Shown here in pieces: positions 7,601 through 13,129 of a stretch of DNA of 14,875 nt. The notes beneath the pieces are model-generated. The model saw nothing but the letters and a program-made list of their open reading frames with translations, had not been told where the DNA came from and made no database searches. The DNA is from CAZJPS01 sp964548055 (GTDB lineage: Bacteria > Patescibacteriota > Gracilibacteria > Peribacterales > Peribacteraceae): the NCBI GenBank assembly GCA_964548055.1, contig CAZJPS010000025.1, positions 1 through 14,875 of the forward strand, given 5' to 3'. The first letter of the stretch is position 1, and each line of letters opens with the position of its first letter. Position numbers and translations under genes: made by a program.

Positions 7601-7654
7601 CTCAATCACTTTGTTCTTTTTAATCTCTTTCATCCCTCTTTTTTTATATTTCAT
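7547..7654 (-). CDS. Possible Lys/Glu-rich 35-aa peptide
   Basis: ATG at 7654 to TGA at 7549-7547 gives a 35-aa peptide that is very rich in Lys/Arg/Glu (MKYKKRGMKEIKKNKVIEKK, then a less charged end). It overlaps the end of the 52-aa ORF by a few bases, with a G-rich stretch (GGGGTGGG) just before the ATG. It would explain the strongly purine-rich minus strand here. Its stop lies inside the 7542-7574 hairpin, and a purine tract gives Lys/Glu codons by chance, so I consider it weak. Confidence 0.25.
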   Translation of the reverse strand: MKYKKRGMKEIKKNKVIEKKKENRKDISLRQALPA

Positions 7655-7802
7655 AATCCCACCCCTGTTGCTCTACCCCCTCGCCCGGCTGTAACAGCGT
7701 TGCTCGCACGTACTGCATCTCTGTTGCGAGTATCGCAAAGGTACAGAGGAGAACCAAACAGAGGGCCAGAGCGCATTCCAAACAGTAGCGGCCACGGTGC
7801 AT
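7644..7802 (-). CDS. Possible small single-pass membrane protein (52 aa)
   Basis: ATG at 7802 to TAA at 7646-7644 gives 52 aa. After a short basic start (MHRGRY) comes one hydrophobic segment at about residues 7-27 (LECALALCLVLLCTFAILAT) containing three Cys, then a polar acidic tail ending in WDYEI. The pattern of basic N-end, membrane helix and polar tail is that of a small inner-membrane protein. No family is recognised. There is no Shine-Dalgarno; TAAACT ends 7 nt before the ATG and could be a -10 box giving a leaderless mRNA. Otherwise the ORF lies about 100 bases after prfB and could be transcribed with it, through the heptamer repeat. Confidence 0.4.
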   Translation of the reverse strand: MHRGRYCLECALALCLVLLCTFAILATEMQYVRATLLQPGEGVEQQGWDYEI

Positions 7803-7857
7803 GGTCGATAGTTTAGCGATTTCTGTGTCTGTAGAAAAAGAAAAGAAGCCCAGAGAA

Positions 7858-7926
7858 GGTTGTAGGTTTTAGGTGATAGGTTATAGAAACATTACGTCTA
7901 CAACCTACAACCTACTCCCTACCACC
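7858..7926. repeat. Inverted heptamer repeat, copy 1 (GGTTGTA family)
   Basis: Four tandem heptamers on the plus strand (7858-7885: GGTTGTA, GGTTTTA, GGTGATA, GGTTATA) are followed by a 13-nt spacer and four inverted ones (7899-7926: TACAACC, TACAACC, TACTCCC, TACCACC). The arms can pair imperfectly. The last codons and the TAG stop of prfB lie inside the right arm. Confidence 0.85.
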
Positions 7927-9009
7927 TCGCTCGCTTGTCGCTTGAGCTCCGCATCAATAAACATCTGAATCTCCCCATCAAGCACGGCGTCCGTGTTACT
8001 CGTTTCTGCATTTGTCCGAAGATCTTTTACCATGCGATACGGATGTAACACGTAGCTGCGAATTTGTTGCCCAAAATCGGCGCTTTCGGTGGCTCCTTTT
8101 AGTTCTTTCTTTTGGGCTTCTTCTTCTCTTCGTTTTTTCTCCAGCAATTTTGCCTTCAATAGGTTCATAGCACGCTCGCGGTTTTGGAGTTGGCTCCGTT
8201 CTGTTTGGCAGGCCACTACGATATTTGTAGGAAGGTGCGTGATACGAATAGCGGTTTCCACTTTGTTCACGTTCTGGCCGCCAGCACCTCCACTGCGGTA
8301 GGTATCGATGCGTAGATCTTTTGCGTCCACGGTGATTTCTGTTGTCTCCGTAATTTCTGGCAATACTTCCACAAGTGCAAAACTTGTTTGCCGAAGACCC
8401 TTAGCTCCAAAAGGGGAGATGCGTACCAGGCGATGCGTTCCTTTTTCACACTTCAAATTTCCGTATGCCATATCTCCTTTCACCATGAAGGTGGCGGATT
8501 TGATTCCTGCCTCTTGCCCGTCCGTTTTATCCATCAGTGTAGTGGTCCATCCTTTCTTTTCACAATACCGCAAATACATGCGCATCAGCATGGCGGCCCA
8601 GTCCTGGGCTTCGGTTCCGCCTGCTCCTCCCGAAAGGGTGATGTAGCAATTATTTGCATCGAATTCACCGCTTAAATACAGTTGGATTTCCAGTTCTTTC
8701 CACTGGTCTTCCAATTTCTGTACCTGCGTTTGCAAAGAGGGTAAATCACCTGCCTCAGAAATGTGAGTGAGTTCTAAGGTGTCTGTCACTTCCTGTAAAA
8801 AAGCACTCACCGGTTCCCACTGTTTTTTAAGAAGTTTGAGGCGCAGAAAAAGTGATTGGGCTTTTTCCTGATGTTCCCAAATATCGGGACGCTGCGTTTC
8901 TTCTTCTATTTTTTTGAGTTCTTGCGGAATGCCCCGTTTTTCAAAGAGAGTCCTTGCCCGTGTTTATGGCAGATTTCAGTTCCTGTAATTTTTGGAGGAG
9001 CTCTTCCAC
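7905..9009 (-). CDS. prfB: Peptide chain release factor 2 with programmed +1 frameshift
   Basis: RF2 ends translation at UGA and UAA. The main frame holds the SPF stop-recognition motif (residues 198-200) and the GGQ catalytic motif (243-245), close to the spacing in E. coli RF2. The 5' part is in another frame: GTG at 9009 opens 22 codons (ending GKDSL) up to an in-frame TGA at 8943-8941. Slipping +1 at CTT TGA continues with GAA AAA CGG into the RF2 helical domain (RPDIWEHQEKAQ). The joined product is 367 aa, the usual RF2 length. No other start exists upstream, since an in-frame TAG precedes the GTG. The C-terminal VVGSRL is encoded by the heptamer repeat. RF2 presence confirms that UGA is a stop. 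The gene diverges from the PilN-like gene. Confidence 0.95.
8941..8955 (-). promoter_or_regulatory. prfB +1 frameshift (autoregulation) site
   Basis: On the minus strand the slippery CTTTGA lies at 8946-8941, with AAGGA (8955-8951) 4 nt before it acting as the internal Shine-Dalgarno-like stimulator. In known RF2 genes low RF2 leaves UGA unread and favours the +1 slip. Differences from the common site: the base after UGA is A rather than C, and the stimulator is AAGGA rather than AGGGGG. Confidence 0.88.
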
Positions 9010-9029
9010 GGGAAAGGGGGAATAGGTCT

Positions 9030-9035
9030 AGTATA
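9030..9035 (-). promoter_or_regulatory. -10 box for prfB
   Basis: TATACT (5 of 6) on the minus strand at 9035-9030 predicts a start near 9023, only about 13 nt before the GTG at 9009. I see no good -35. The leader has no Shine-Dalgarno. Confidence 0.4.
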
Positions 9036-9118
9036 CCGCAATTATCAGCTTTGAGCATCGGAGATTGTAGAGGCCTATGTTTCCGAGGGGGGTGAGGGGA
9101 ACGAAGTACGCTAAAACC

Positions 9119-9148
9119 TTGGTGCCGTCGGCCCTTTGGTGCTTTCGG
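9119..9148. repeat. Imperfect direct repeat in the divergent region
   Basis: TTGGTGCCGTCGG (9119-9131) and TTGGTGCTTTCGG (9136-9148) match at 11 of 13 positions with a 17-bp period. They lie between the prfB and PilN-like promoters and could be an operator; no regulator is known. Confidence 0.4.
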
Positions 9149-9173
9149 TTCCCTGGCTCAAAACGCCAAAATC

Positions 9174-9188
9174 TGCTATAATTAGGAG
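9174..9188 (+). promoter_or_regulatory. Extended -10 box and Shine-Dalgarno of the PilN-like gene
   Basis: TGCTATAAT (9174-9182) is a perfect extended -10. AGGAG (9184-9188) sits 6 nt before the ATG at 9195. If the TATAAT sets the start near 9189, the AGGAG would not be in the RNA, so one of the two is probably not used as it looks. Confidence 0.5.
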
Positions 9189-9194
9189 AAAATC

Positions 9195-9794
9195 ATGTCT
9201 CTCTCCACACACACCACTCATTGGTCTATAACTGATGAAGATCCGGCTTTAGAACCAGTTCTACCACGCCTTGCAGTGCCATTTTTTCTGTTTTCAGGCT
9301 TCCTTGCAGTATGTCTCTGTTTTTCGTGGTTCTTCCTTCTCCCTTCCGTTTCTAAAGTGGATATTGGAGGCAAAAAACAGAGCACGGAAGAAATGTTACA
9401 ACTTCAAACGCAGCTGATATCTGATATTTCTACAAAGGAAGAACAGCGCAGAAAGCTGTTAGTTCCTCTTACAGATCCTTTGTATAGTGCGTTAAAAAGT
9501 AAGCGTGAAACAGTTTCTTACGCGCGTCTTGAGCAAGAGATACAAGCACAGGCCAAGAAAGCCGGCGAAACATCCGTTCTCATTTCTCGTATTACATATG
9601 ACCCGCTCTTAAAAAAAATCACGCTGATGGGGGATGTGAAGGCTGGAACAAAAAGTATGACGGTACTCGCGAATTTTGCCGATTTACTTAAGCGATCCTC
9701 ACTCTCAGCGTCACTTTCCGATCCGCAATTCATACGTGTTGAAGGTCCAGATGGATCACATTCGCCATTCAATTTCTCCTTCACTCTCCCATGA
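9195..9794 (+). CDS. Single-pass membrane protein of PilN-like build
   Basis: 199 aa. A 25-residue polar N-end is followed by one membrane helix at about 27-50 (LAVPFFLFSGFLAVCLCFSW), a charged coiled-coil-like stretch at about 64-122, and a small alpha/beta domain at about 125-199 (KKITLMGDVKAGTKSMTVLANF, ending FNFSFTLP). That order and the G-x-(V/A) strand followed by a helix and a final strand match PilN/PilO-type type IV pilus inner-membrane alignment proteins. Sequence identity looks low, so the call rests on architecture. The stop overlaps the start of the next gene (ATGA), which strongly suggests a translationally coupled pair. No other pilus genes are visible in the window. Confidence 0.7.
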   Translation: MSLSTHTTHWSITDEDPALEPVLPRLAVPFFLFSGFLAVCLCFSWFFLLPSVSKVDIGGKKQSTEEMLQLQTQLISDISTKEEQRRKLLVPLTDPLYSALKSKRETVSYARLEQEIQAQAKKAGETSVLISRITYDPLLKKITLMGDVKAGTKSMTVLANFADLLKRSSLSASLSDPQFIRVEGPDGSHSPFNFSFTLP

Positions 9795-10666
9795 AGCGCA
9801 CTCCTTTGCTTGTTGTGGCTGGATGTGCACTGTTGGCGGTTTCTGGTGTACTGGTGTCTATGCATCTCTCCGTACTCAAATCCGTTCGCGACACATCATT
9901 ACCACTTGCTGCACAAATTCTTCCATTACAGGAGAGATATCAGATTCTTACTAAACAGGTAGATAGTGCGGAAAAAGAATCAAGGCATCGCAGCGGCGTT
10001 CTGCAAGAAAAACTGAAAGCGTATGTCCTTCCCGCATCCGTAGAAACAAAGCGCGCATTGGCTGCATTTGAAATTGTACGTAATCACTTGGCGCACGCTT
10101 CCATGCTTCGCTCTCTTTCATGTACAGAGGAGGGGTTGCCCACTGATGTAGTGATTTCTCCCCATATTCCGCCTGCAGAAAAACAGACCATTATTGTGGA
10201 TGCTGTTGTATCGAAGGAAGGGAGAAAGGAGCTTTTAAATCTTTTTGCTGTCAGTGGTCTTCTTACGGTTGCCGATACACTTACTGCGGAGCAACTAGAG
10301 CATCTATTTACAGTGAGCGAGACCGAAAACTACGCTGGTATTTTGGAGCTTGAAGCGTTCTTACGCACAGATCTTTTGTGGTATGCGCGCAATTCACGTG
10401 CTGCAGAAGACAGAGTACTCACTGCATATCCCTCTGAAACATTCATGAGGGAGCTCCATGTACTTCTCGAAAGTTCACCTTTGCGCGAAGCGCGAGAGCT
10501 TTTAGCGTCAGATGTAGGCGAGATGCTTGAAAAGGAACATGTATGGCCGCTTCAATTCTTGGAAGTTGAATCGCTCACAATAGAGATACAACCTGATGGA
10601 TTTGAGCATCTGCATGTCACTCTCTCCGCATATGGACGCAAAGATGATGAGCGTTTGAAATCTTGA
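9791..10666 (+). CDS. Single-pass membrane protein, possible PilO-like partner
   Basis: 291 aa, starting with ATG at 9791 inside the ATGA overlap with the upstream gene. Residues 5-27 form one membrane helix (LLVVAGCALLAVSGVLVSM). Residues about 45-105 are a helical, charged, coiled-coil-like region, then comes a soluble outer domain of mixed strands and helices with a last strand pair near 258-283 (LTIEIQPDG, LHVTLSAYG). The build resembles PilO-type proteins that pair with PilN, but it is longer than usual and carries an extra helical insert at about 165-250. I call it by context and topology only. The TGA at 10664-10666 overlaps the TTGACA promoter box of infC. Confidence 0.62.
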   Translation: MKRTPLLVVAGCALLAVSGVLVSMHLSVLKSVRDTSLPLAAQILPLQERYQILTKQVDSAEKESRHRSGVLQEKLKAYVLPASVETKRALAAFEIVRNHLAHASMLRSLSCTEEGLPTDVVISPHIPPAEKQTIIVDAVVSKEGRKELLNLFAVSGLLTVADTLTAEQLEHLFTVSETENYAGILELEAFLRTDLLWYARNSRAAEDRVLTAYPSETFMRELHVLLESSPLREARELLASDVGEMLEKEHVWPLQFLEVESLTIEIQPDGFEHLHVTLSAYGRKDDERLKS

Positions 10667-10692
10667 CATCTCGTAGCCTTTTCTCGTACATT
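10663..10692 (+). promoter_or_regulatory. Candidate promoter of infC-rpmI-rplT
   Basis: A perfect TTGACA (10663-10668) overlaps the stop of the upstream gene. TACATT (10687-10692, 4 of 6) follows at 18 bp. The start would be near 10699, leaving a leader of about 75 nt before the likely AUU start. GGGAGGT at 10694-10700 then lies at the very 5' end. Confidence 0.5.
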
Positions 10693-10775
10693 CGGGAGGT
10701 CTTTTCCCATTTTCCTCTCTGCGACAACGTCAGCGGTTCCAGCCATTCCATAAACAACAGGAGAAGCGTCCTCGC

Positions 10776-11264
10776 ATTAACGAGCAAATACGCGTACCTG
10801 AAGTAATGCTCATAGCCGATGAAGGAGAACCCATTGTTCTTTCGACTGCGAAAGCTTTGGAGCAAGCAAAAGAGCAGGGGCTCGATTTAATTGAGGTTTC
10901 GCCAAAGGCAGTGCCTCCGGTCGTGAAAATTGGTGAATTTGGGCACTATTTGTATCAGTTACAGAAAAAAGAGAAGAAGCAACGGTCTCATAGTAAGCAG
11001 GTGGAAGTAAAAATGTTGCGCTTTGGATTCCGCACCGATAAGCACGATATAGATCGTTTAGCTGATCGGGCCAGAGAATTCCTTGCAGAGCGTCATCTTG
11101 TTAAATTTGGAGTTCGCCTTCGTGGACGAGAACTGGCAAACAAAGATTACGCTATCCAGAAACTGAAGAGCCTTGTTGATAGCCTTATGGACAGTGCAGA
11201 GGTAGAGCAGGAGATTAAACGCCAGGGGGATCAATTCATCGTTATCCTACGACCAAAGCGCTAG
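10776..11264 (+). CDS. infC: Translation initiation factor IF-3, probable AUU start
   Basis: IF3 binds the 30S subunit, blocks early 50S joining and checks the start codon and initiator tRNA. The N-domain opens with INEQIRVPEV and contains GLDLIEVSPKAVPPVVKI; the linker is Lys-rich (YQLQKKEKKQRSH); the C-domain carries VKFGVRLRGRELANKDYA and ends FIVILRPKR. The first ATG (10806) would cut off the conserved INEQIRVPEV start, so it is unlikely. Upstream in the same frame, back to a TAG at 10674, there is no ATG, GTG or TTG. The ATT at 10776, with AGGAG 12 nt before it, gives 162 aa and mirrors the AUU start used for IF3 autocontrol in E. coli and Geobacillus. A CTG at 10719 would add an Arg/Gln-rich tail and is the main alternative. 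The gene heads the classic infC-rpmI-rplT order. Confidence 0.92.
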   Translation: MNEQIRVPEVMLIADEGEPIVLSTAKALEQAKEQGLDLIEVSPKAVPPVVKIGEFGHYLYQLQKKEKKQRSHSKQVEVKMLRFGFRTDKHDIDRLADRAREFLAERHLVKFGVRLRGRELANKDYAIQKLKSLVDSLMDSAEVEQEIKRQGDQFIVILRPKR

Positions 11265-11286
11265 GTCGTTCTATAGGTTTTGGGAA

Positions 11287-11357
11287 GGTTATAGGGGGTA
11301 GGGATTAGGTTGTAGGGTTTTTTACTGTCTACAACCTACCACCTAAAACCTACAACC
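11287..11357. repeat. Inverted heptamer repeat, copy 2 (GGTTGTA family)
   Basis: Four tandem heptamers (11287-11314: GGTTATA, GGGGGTA, GGGATTA, GGTTGTA), a 15-nt spacer with a T6 run, then four inverted ones (11330-11357: TACAACC, TACCACC, TAAAACC, TACAACC). The inner pair is perfectly complementary. It splits infC from rpmI, and its T-run in the loop might weaken read-through. Confidence 0.87.
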
Positions 11358-11376
11358 TTTTGAAGTCATTTTCCCT

Positions 11377-11404
11377 TTGCAACAGCCTTTTCCCTCGTTA
11401 TACT
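11377..11404 (+). promoter_or_regulatory. Candidate promoter of rpmI-rplT
   Basis: TTGCAA (11377-11382) and TATACT (11399-11404, 5 of 6) are spaced 16 bp. The start would fall at about 11411, so the rpmI mRNA would have about 3 leader bases or none. This fits the absence of any Shine-Dalgarno before rpmI. Confidence 0.5.
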
Positions 11405-11413
11405 TCGCCCCCC

Positions 11414-11608
11414 ATGCCTAAGATGAAGTCCCACAGCGGCGCGAAGAAACGTGTCTGGAAGACAGGCTCTGGCAAATATGCCTTTAAGCGCCACAGTCGC
11501 CGTCACTTGTTGCAGCAAAAGAGCAAGCGCCAAAAGCGCCTTCCAAGCACTGTAGTGGCGAATAGGACAGAATTTAAGCATCTGCGTGGTTTACTCCCAA
11601 ATTTGTAA
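11414..11608 (+). CDS. rpmI: 50S ribosomal protein L35
   Basis: The 64-aa product has the L35 hallmarks: MPKMKSHSGAKKR at the start, then TGSGKYAFKR and RHLLQQKSKRQKR, ending LRGLLPNL. It is highly basic and of normal length for the family. ATG at 11414 is chosen because MPKMKxHSGAKKR is the conserved L35 N-terminus; the frame extends upstream but only into non-conserved sequence. No Shine-Dalgarno precedes it (the upstream bases are C-rich), while a -10-like TATACT lies 9 nt away. L35 joins the 50S subunit; the gene sits between infC and rplT as in most bacteria. Confidence 0.96.
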   Translation: MPKMKSHSGAKKRVWKTGSGKYAFKRHSRRHLLQQKSKRQKRLPSTVVANRTEFKHLRGLLPNL

Positions 11609-11623
11609 TTTCCCCTCAGAACC

Positions 11624-11641
11624 GCGGGTAAGGAAACCCGC
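11624..11641 (+). promoter_or_regulatory. Hairpin in the rpmI-rplT spacer
   Basis: A 6-bp stem GCGGGT (11624-11629) / ACCCGC (11636-11641) exposes AAGGAA in its loop. No T-run follows, so it is not a terminator. The AAGGA lies 24 nt before the rplT ATG, too far to act directly as a Shine-Dalgarno. Control by L20 is known for this operon in other bacteria, but a role here is only a guess. Confidence 0.45.
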
Positions 11642-11658
11642 TCTCATTCACTTATTAT

Positions 11659-12006
11659 ATGCGCGTTAAACGAGGTATTGTTCGGCACCGCAGACACAAG
11701 AAGATTCGCACTCTCGCGAAGGGATACCGCGGTATGCGCAGTTCCACGTTCGTAAAAGCAAATGAAGCCGTGATTCGTGCCGGTGTAAACGCTTTCCGCG
11801 ATCGCCGCAAAAAAAAGCGCGATTTCCGCGCACTCTGGATCACACGTTTAAACGCAGCTCTTCGCGGCCAGGGAATCCGCTACTCCCAGTTTGCAAAGGC
11901 TATCACAGAAAAGAAGATTGGACTCAACAGAAAGGTTCTCAGTGAGTTAGCTATTCATGAGCCAGCGGCCTTTGCAGCGGTGGTGAAGATGGCTGCAGTT
12001 AAATAA
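11659..12006 (+). CDS. rplT: 50S ribosomal protein L20
   Basis: The 115-aa product is a complete L20, which binds 23S rRNA early in 50S assembly. Conserved blocks in order are VKRGIVRHRRHKKI (residues 3-16), LAKGYRGMRSSTF (19-31), AFRDRRKKKRDFRALWITRLNAA (about 45-67), IRYSQF, NRKVLSELA and EPAAFAAVV at the end. The basic N-terminal arm and the globular C-domain are both intact and the length is normal. The ATG at 11659 follows ATTAT directly and has no Shine-Dalgarno. In several bacteria L20 represses its own operon. The last gene of the cluster; the third heptamer repeat follows about 30 bases after its TAA. Confidence 0.97.
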   Translation: MRVKRGIVRHRRHKKIRTLAKGYRGMRSSTFVKANEAVIRAGVNAFRDRRKKKRDFRALWITRLNAALRGQGIRYSQFAKAITEKKIGLNRKVLSELAIHEPAAFAAVVKMAAVK

Positions 12007-12035
12007 TATTTTGATAGATCAGATTTGCTGGTTTC

Positions 12036-12089
12036 TGATTTTTAATTTTTAGTTTAATCAAAAATCAGTAAATCAAAAATTAAAAATTA
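12036..12089. repeat. Inverted heptamer repeat, copy 3 (AT-rich TAATTTT family)
   Basis: Three heptamers (12036-12056: TGATTTT, TAATTTT, TAGTTTA), a 12-nt spacer, then three inverted ones (12069-12089: TAAATCA, AAAATTA, AAAATTA). The 13 bases at 12038-12050 and 12075-12087 are perfect complements. Same plan as the other two copies with different sequence. It lies between convergent rplT and the patatin gene, whose TAA stop (12089-12087) is inside the right arm. It could end both transcripts. Confidence 0.85.
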
Positions 12090-12917
12090 TGCCTCGAGTA
12101 GTGTCCGAATTTTTGGGATTGCCTCTTCCGCCGCCTCCTTCCCCGCCTCCCAAAACACTTGTGCCTGATCGAATCGGAAGGAGTTACCAGAGAGGGAAGG
12201 GGTGATCACAAGATTACAGATATCTTTGCTTTTCTGGAGAGCATCGATGCCGTCATCAATAAATTGCCGCCAGCCTGGAGGGAGAATTACTTTAAGGCCA
12301 CTCCAGCGGGGATTGGTATCGGTCGCTATCAAAATATCTGGCGCAAAAGTTTCCTGTAATTCTTTTGCAGGAATTGCTCCAAAAGCAGCGAGATCGATAA
12401 AAGAATCTTTCCCGATGTTGTAGGGATGAAACAGGACGGGGATGGCAGTGGATGCTTGCAAGGCATCTATCAATTTTGTTTCTTTAGGGAAGACATACGG
12501 CTGCACGCATTCACGTAGGTGATCGGTAAATCCGCTCTGAAGGATGCTTAACCAATTCACCGGTTTGCACGTACGCCCTGCTACGCACATGAAGGGGATG
12601 CGGCAATCACCGATTGTTGTATCACCCAGCAGCGGTAAAAGGTGTTCGCTGATAGCTTGGCGAAGAACCCCAGCACCTAATCCTTTCTCCCATTGAATCC
12701 CGTCATATTTGGCTACGTTAAACAGGGTGAGGCCGTTTGCCAGGGACCGAAGTGTCTCTACTGAGTGCCCCAGTGCCCACAGTGCCCCCACAATCGCACC
12801 CATGCTGCTTCCGCCAATATAATCGGGCTTCAGCTTCTCGCGCTCCAATACCTCCACAATCCCGCCATTTGCGATACCAAAGGCAGAGCCGCCGGAGAGA
12901 ACGAGACCCCAAGACAT
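12087..12917 (-). CDS. Patatin-like phospholipase/esterase
   Basis: 276 aa from the ATG at 12917, chosen because the patatin fold begins there (MSWGLVLSGGSAFGIANGGI); an in-frame ATG at 13028 would add 37 non-conserved residues that run over a TATAAA box. Patatins are Ser-Asp dyad hydrolases that free fatty acids from lipids. The nucleophile elbow GSSMG is at 36-40 (Ser38), the fold helix ASTAIPVLFHP at 155-165, and the Asp at 175 in FIDLAAFGAIPA. Two usual motifs are altered: the oxyanion GGGxRG reads GGSAFG, and the Asp motif DG[GA] reads DLA. There is no signal peptide or membrane helix, so it is likely cytoplasmic. The stop codon lies in the AT-rich heptamer repeat. Confidence 0.9.
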   Translation of the reverse strand: MSWGLVLSGGSAFGIANGGIVEVLEREKLKPDYIGGSSMGAIVGALWALGHSVETLRSLANGLTLFNVAKYDGIQWEKGLGAGVLRQAISEHLLPLLGDTTIGDCRIPFMCVAGRTCKPVNWLSILQSGFTDHLRECVQPYVFPKETKLIDALQASTAIPVLFHPYNIGKDSFIDLAAFGAIPAKELQETFAPDILIATDTNPRWSGLKVILPPGWRQFIDDGIDALQKSKDICNLVITPSLSGNSFRFDQAQVFWEAGKEAAEEAIPKIRTLLEA

Positions 12918-12959
12918 AGGTGAGGTAACAGTAGCACCTGAGAGGAAACCGAGGAAAAT

Positions 12960-12965
12960 TTTATA
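12960..12965 (-). promoter_or_regulatory. -10 box for the patatin gene
   Basis: TATAAA, preceded by TG (TGTATAAAAT), lies on the minus strand about 42 nt before the chosen ATG. It supports the shorter start at 12917, because a transcript from here cannot include the ATG at 13028. Confidence 0.4.
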
Positions 12966-12972
12966 CAGTAGA

Positions 12973-12995
12973 GCGGGTATGCCACCCGCGGTGGC
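12973..12995. repeat. Two overlapping, mutually exclusive hairpins
   Basis: GCGGGT (12973-12978) can pair with ACCCGC (12984-12989), or GCCACC (12981-12986) with GGTGGC (12990-12995). Only one can form at a time. It lies upstream of the patatin promoter and is part of a repeat-rich spacer. Confidence 0.5.
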
Positions 12996-13044
12996 GCAGG
13001 ATGATGTCATTCGCATATCCGCCCCCATCCCCGGCTCTTCCCCC

Positions 13045-13065
13045 GTCCTTCGACAAGCTCAGGAC
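13045..13065. repeat. REP-like palindromic unit
   Basis: GTCCTTCGACAAGCTCAGGA (plus one C) is an imperfect palindrome with GTCCT/AGGAC ends. I recall CCTTCGACAAGCTCAGG as an intergenic palindromic unit scattered through many unrelated bacterial genomes. Read on the minus strand it gives the familiar false peptide LSLSKDG. Confidence 0.6.
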
Positions 13066-13109
13066 AAACAGGGAAGGGAGGTTCTTTAAAAAAACAAAAC
13101 ACACACATT

Positions 13110-13129
13110 CCCTCCCCCGAGGGGGAGGG
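13110..13129. repeat. GC-rich perfect hairpin
   Basis: CCCTCCCCC (13110-13118) and GGGGGAGGG (13121-13129) form a 9-bp perfect inverted repeat around GA, and another G-rich run (GAGGGTGGGGG) follows to 13141. No T-run follows on the minus strand, where it would act for the membrane-protein gene. It looks like a dispersed repeat, with G-quadruplex potential on the plus strand. Confidence 0.6.

Noticed and set aside
7440..7694. Plus-strand 84-aa hydrophobic frame
   Set aside because: It starts in the histone terminator and reads a T-rich tract, which gives false Phe/Leu-rich membrane-like sequence.
7858..7926. CRISPR array
   Set aside because: The period is only 7 bases with no unique spacers between units; it is a short tandem and inverted repeat.
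8308..8675. Plus-strand frames antisense to prfB (112 and 95 aa)
   Set aside because: They are shadows of the highly conserved RF2 frame and lack independent features.
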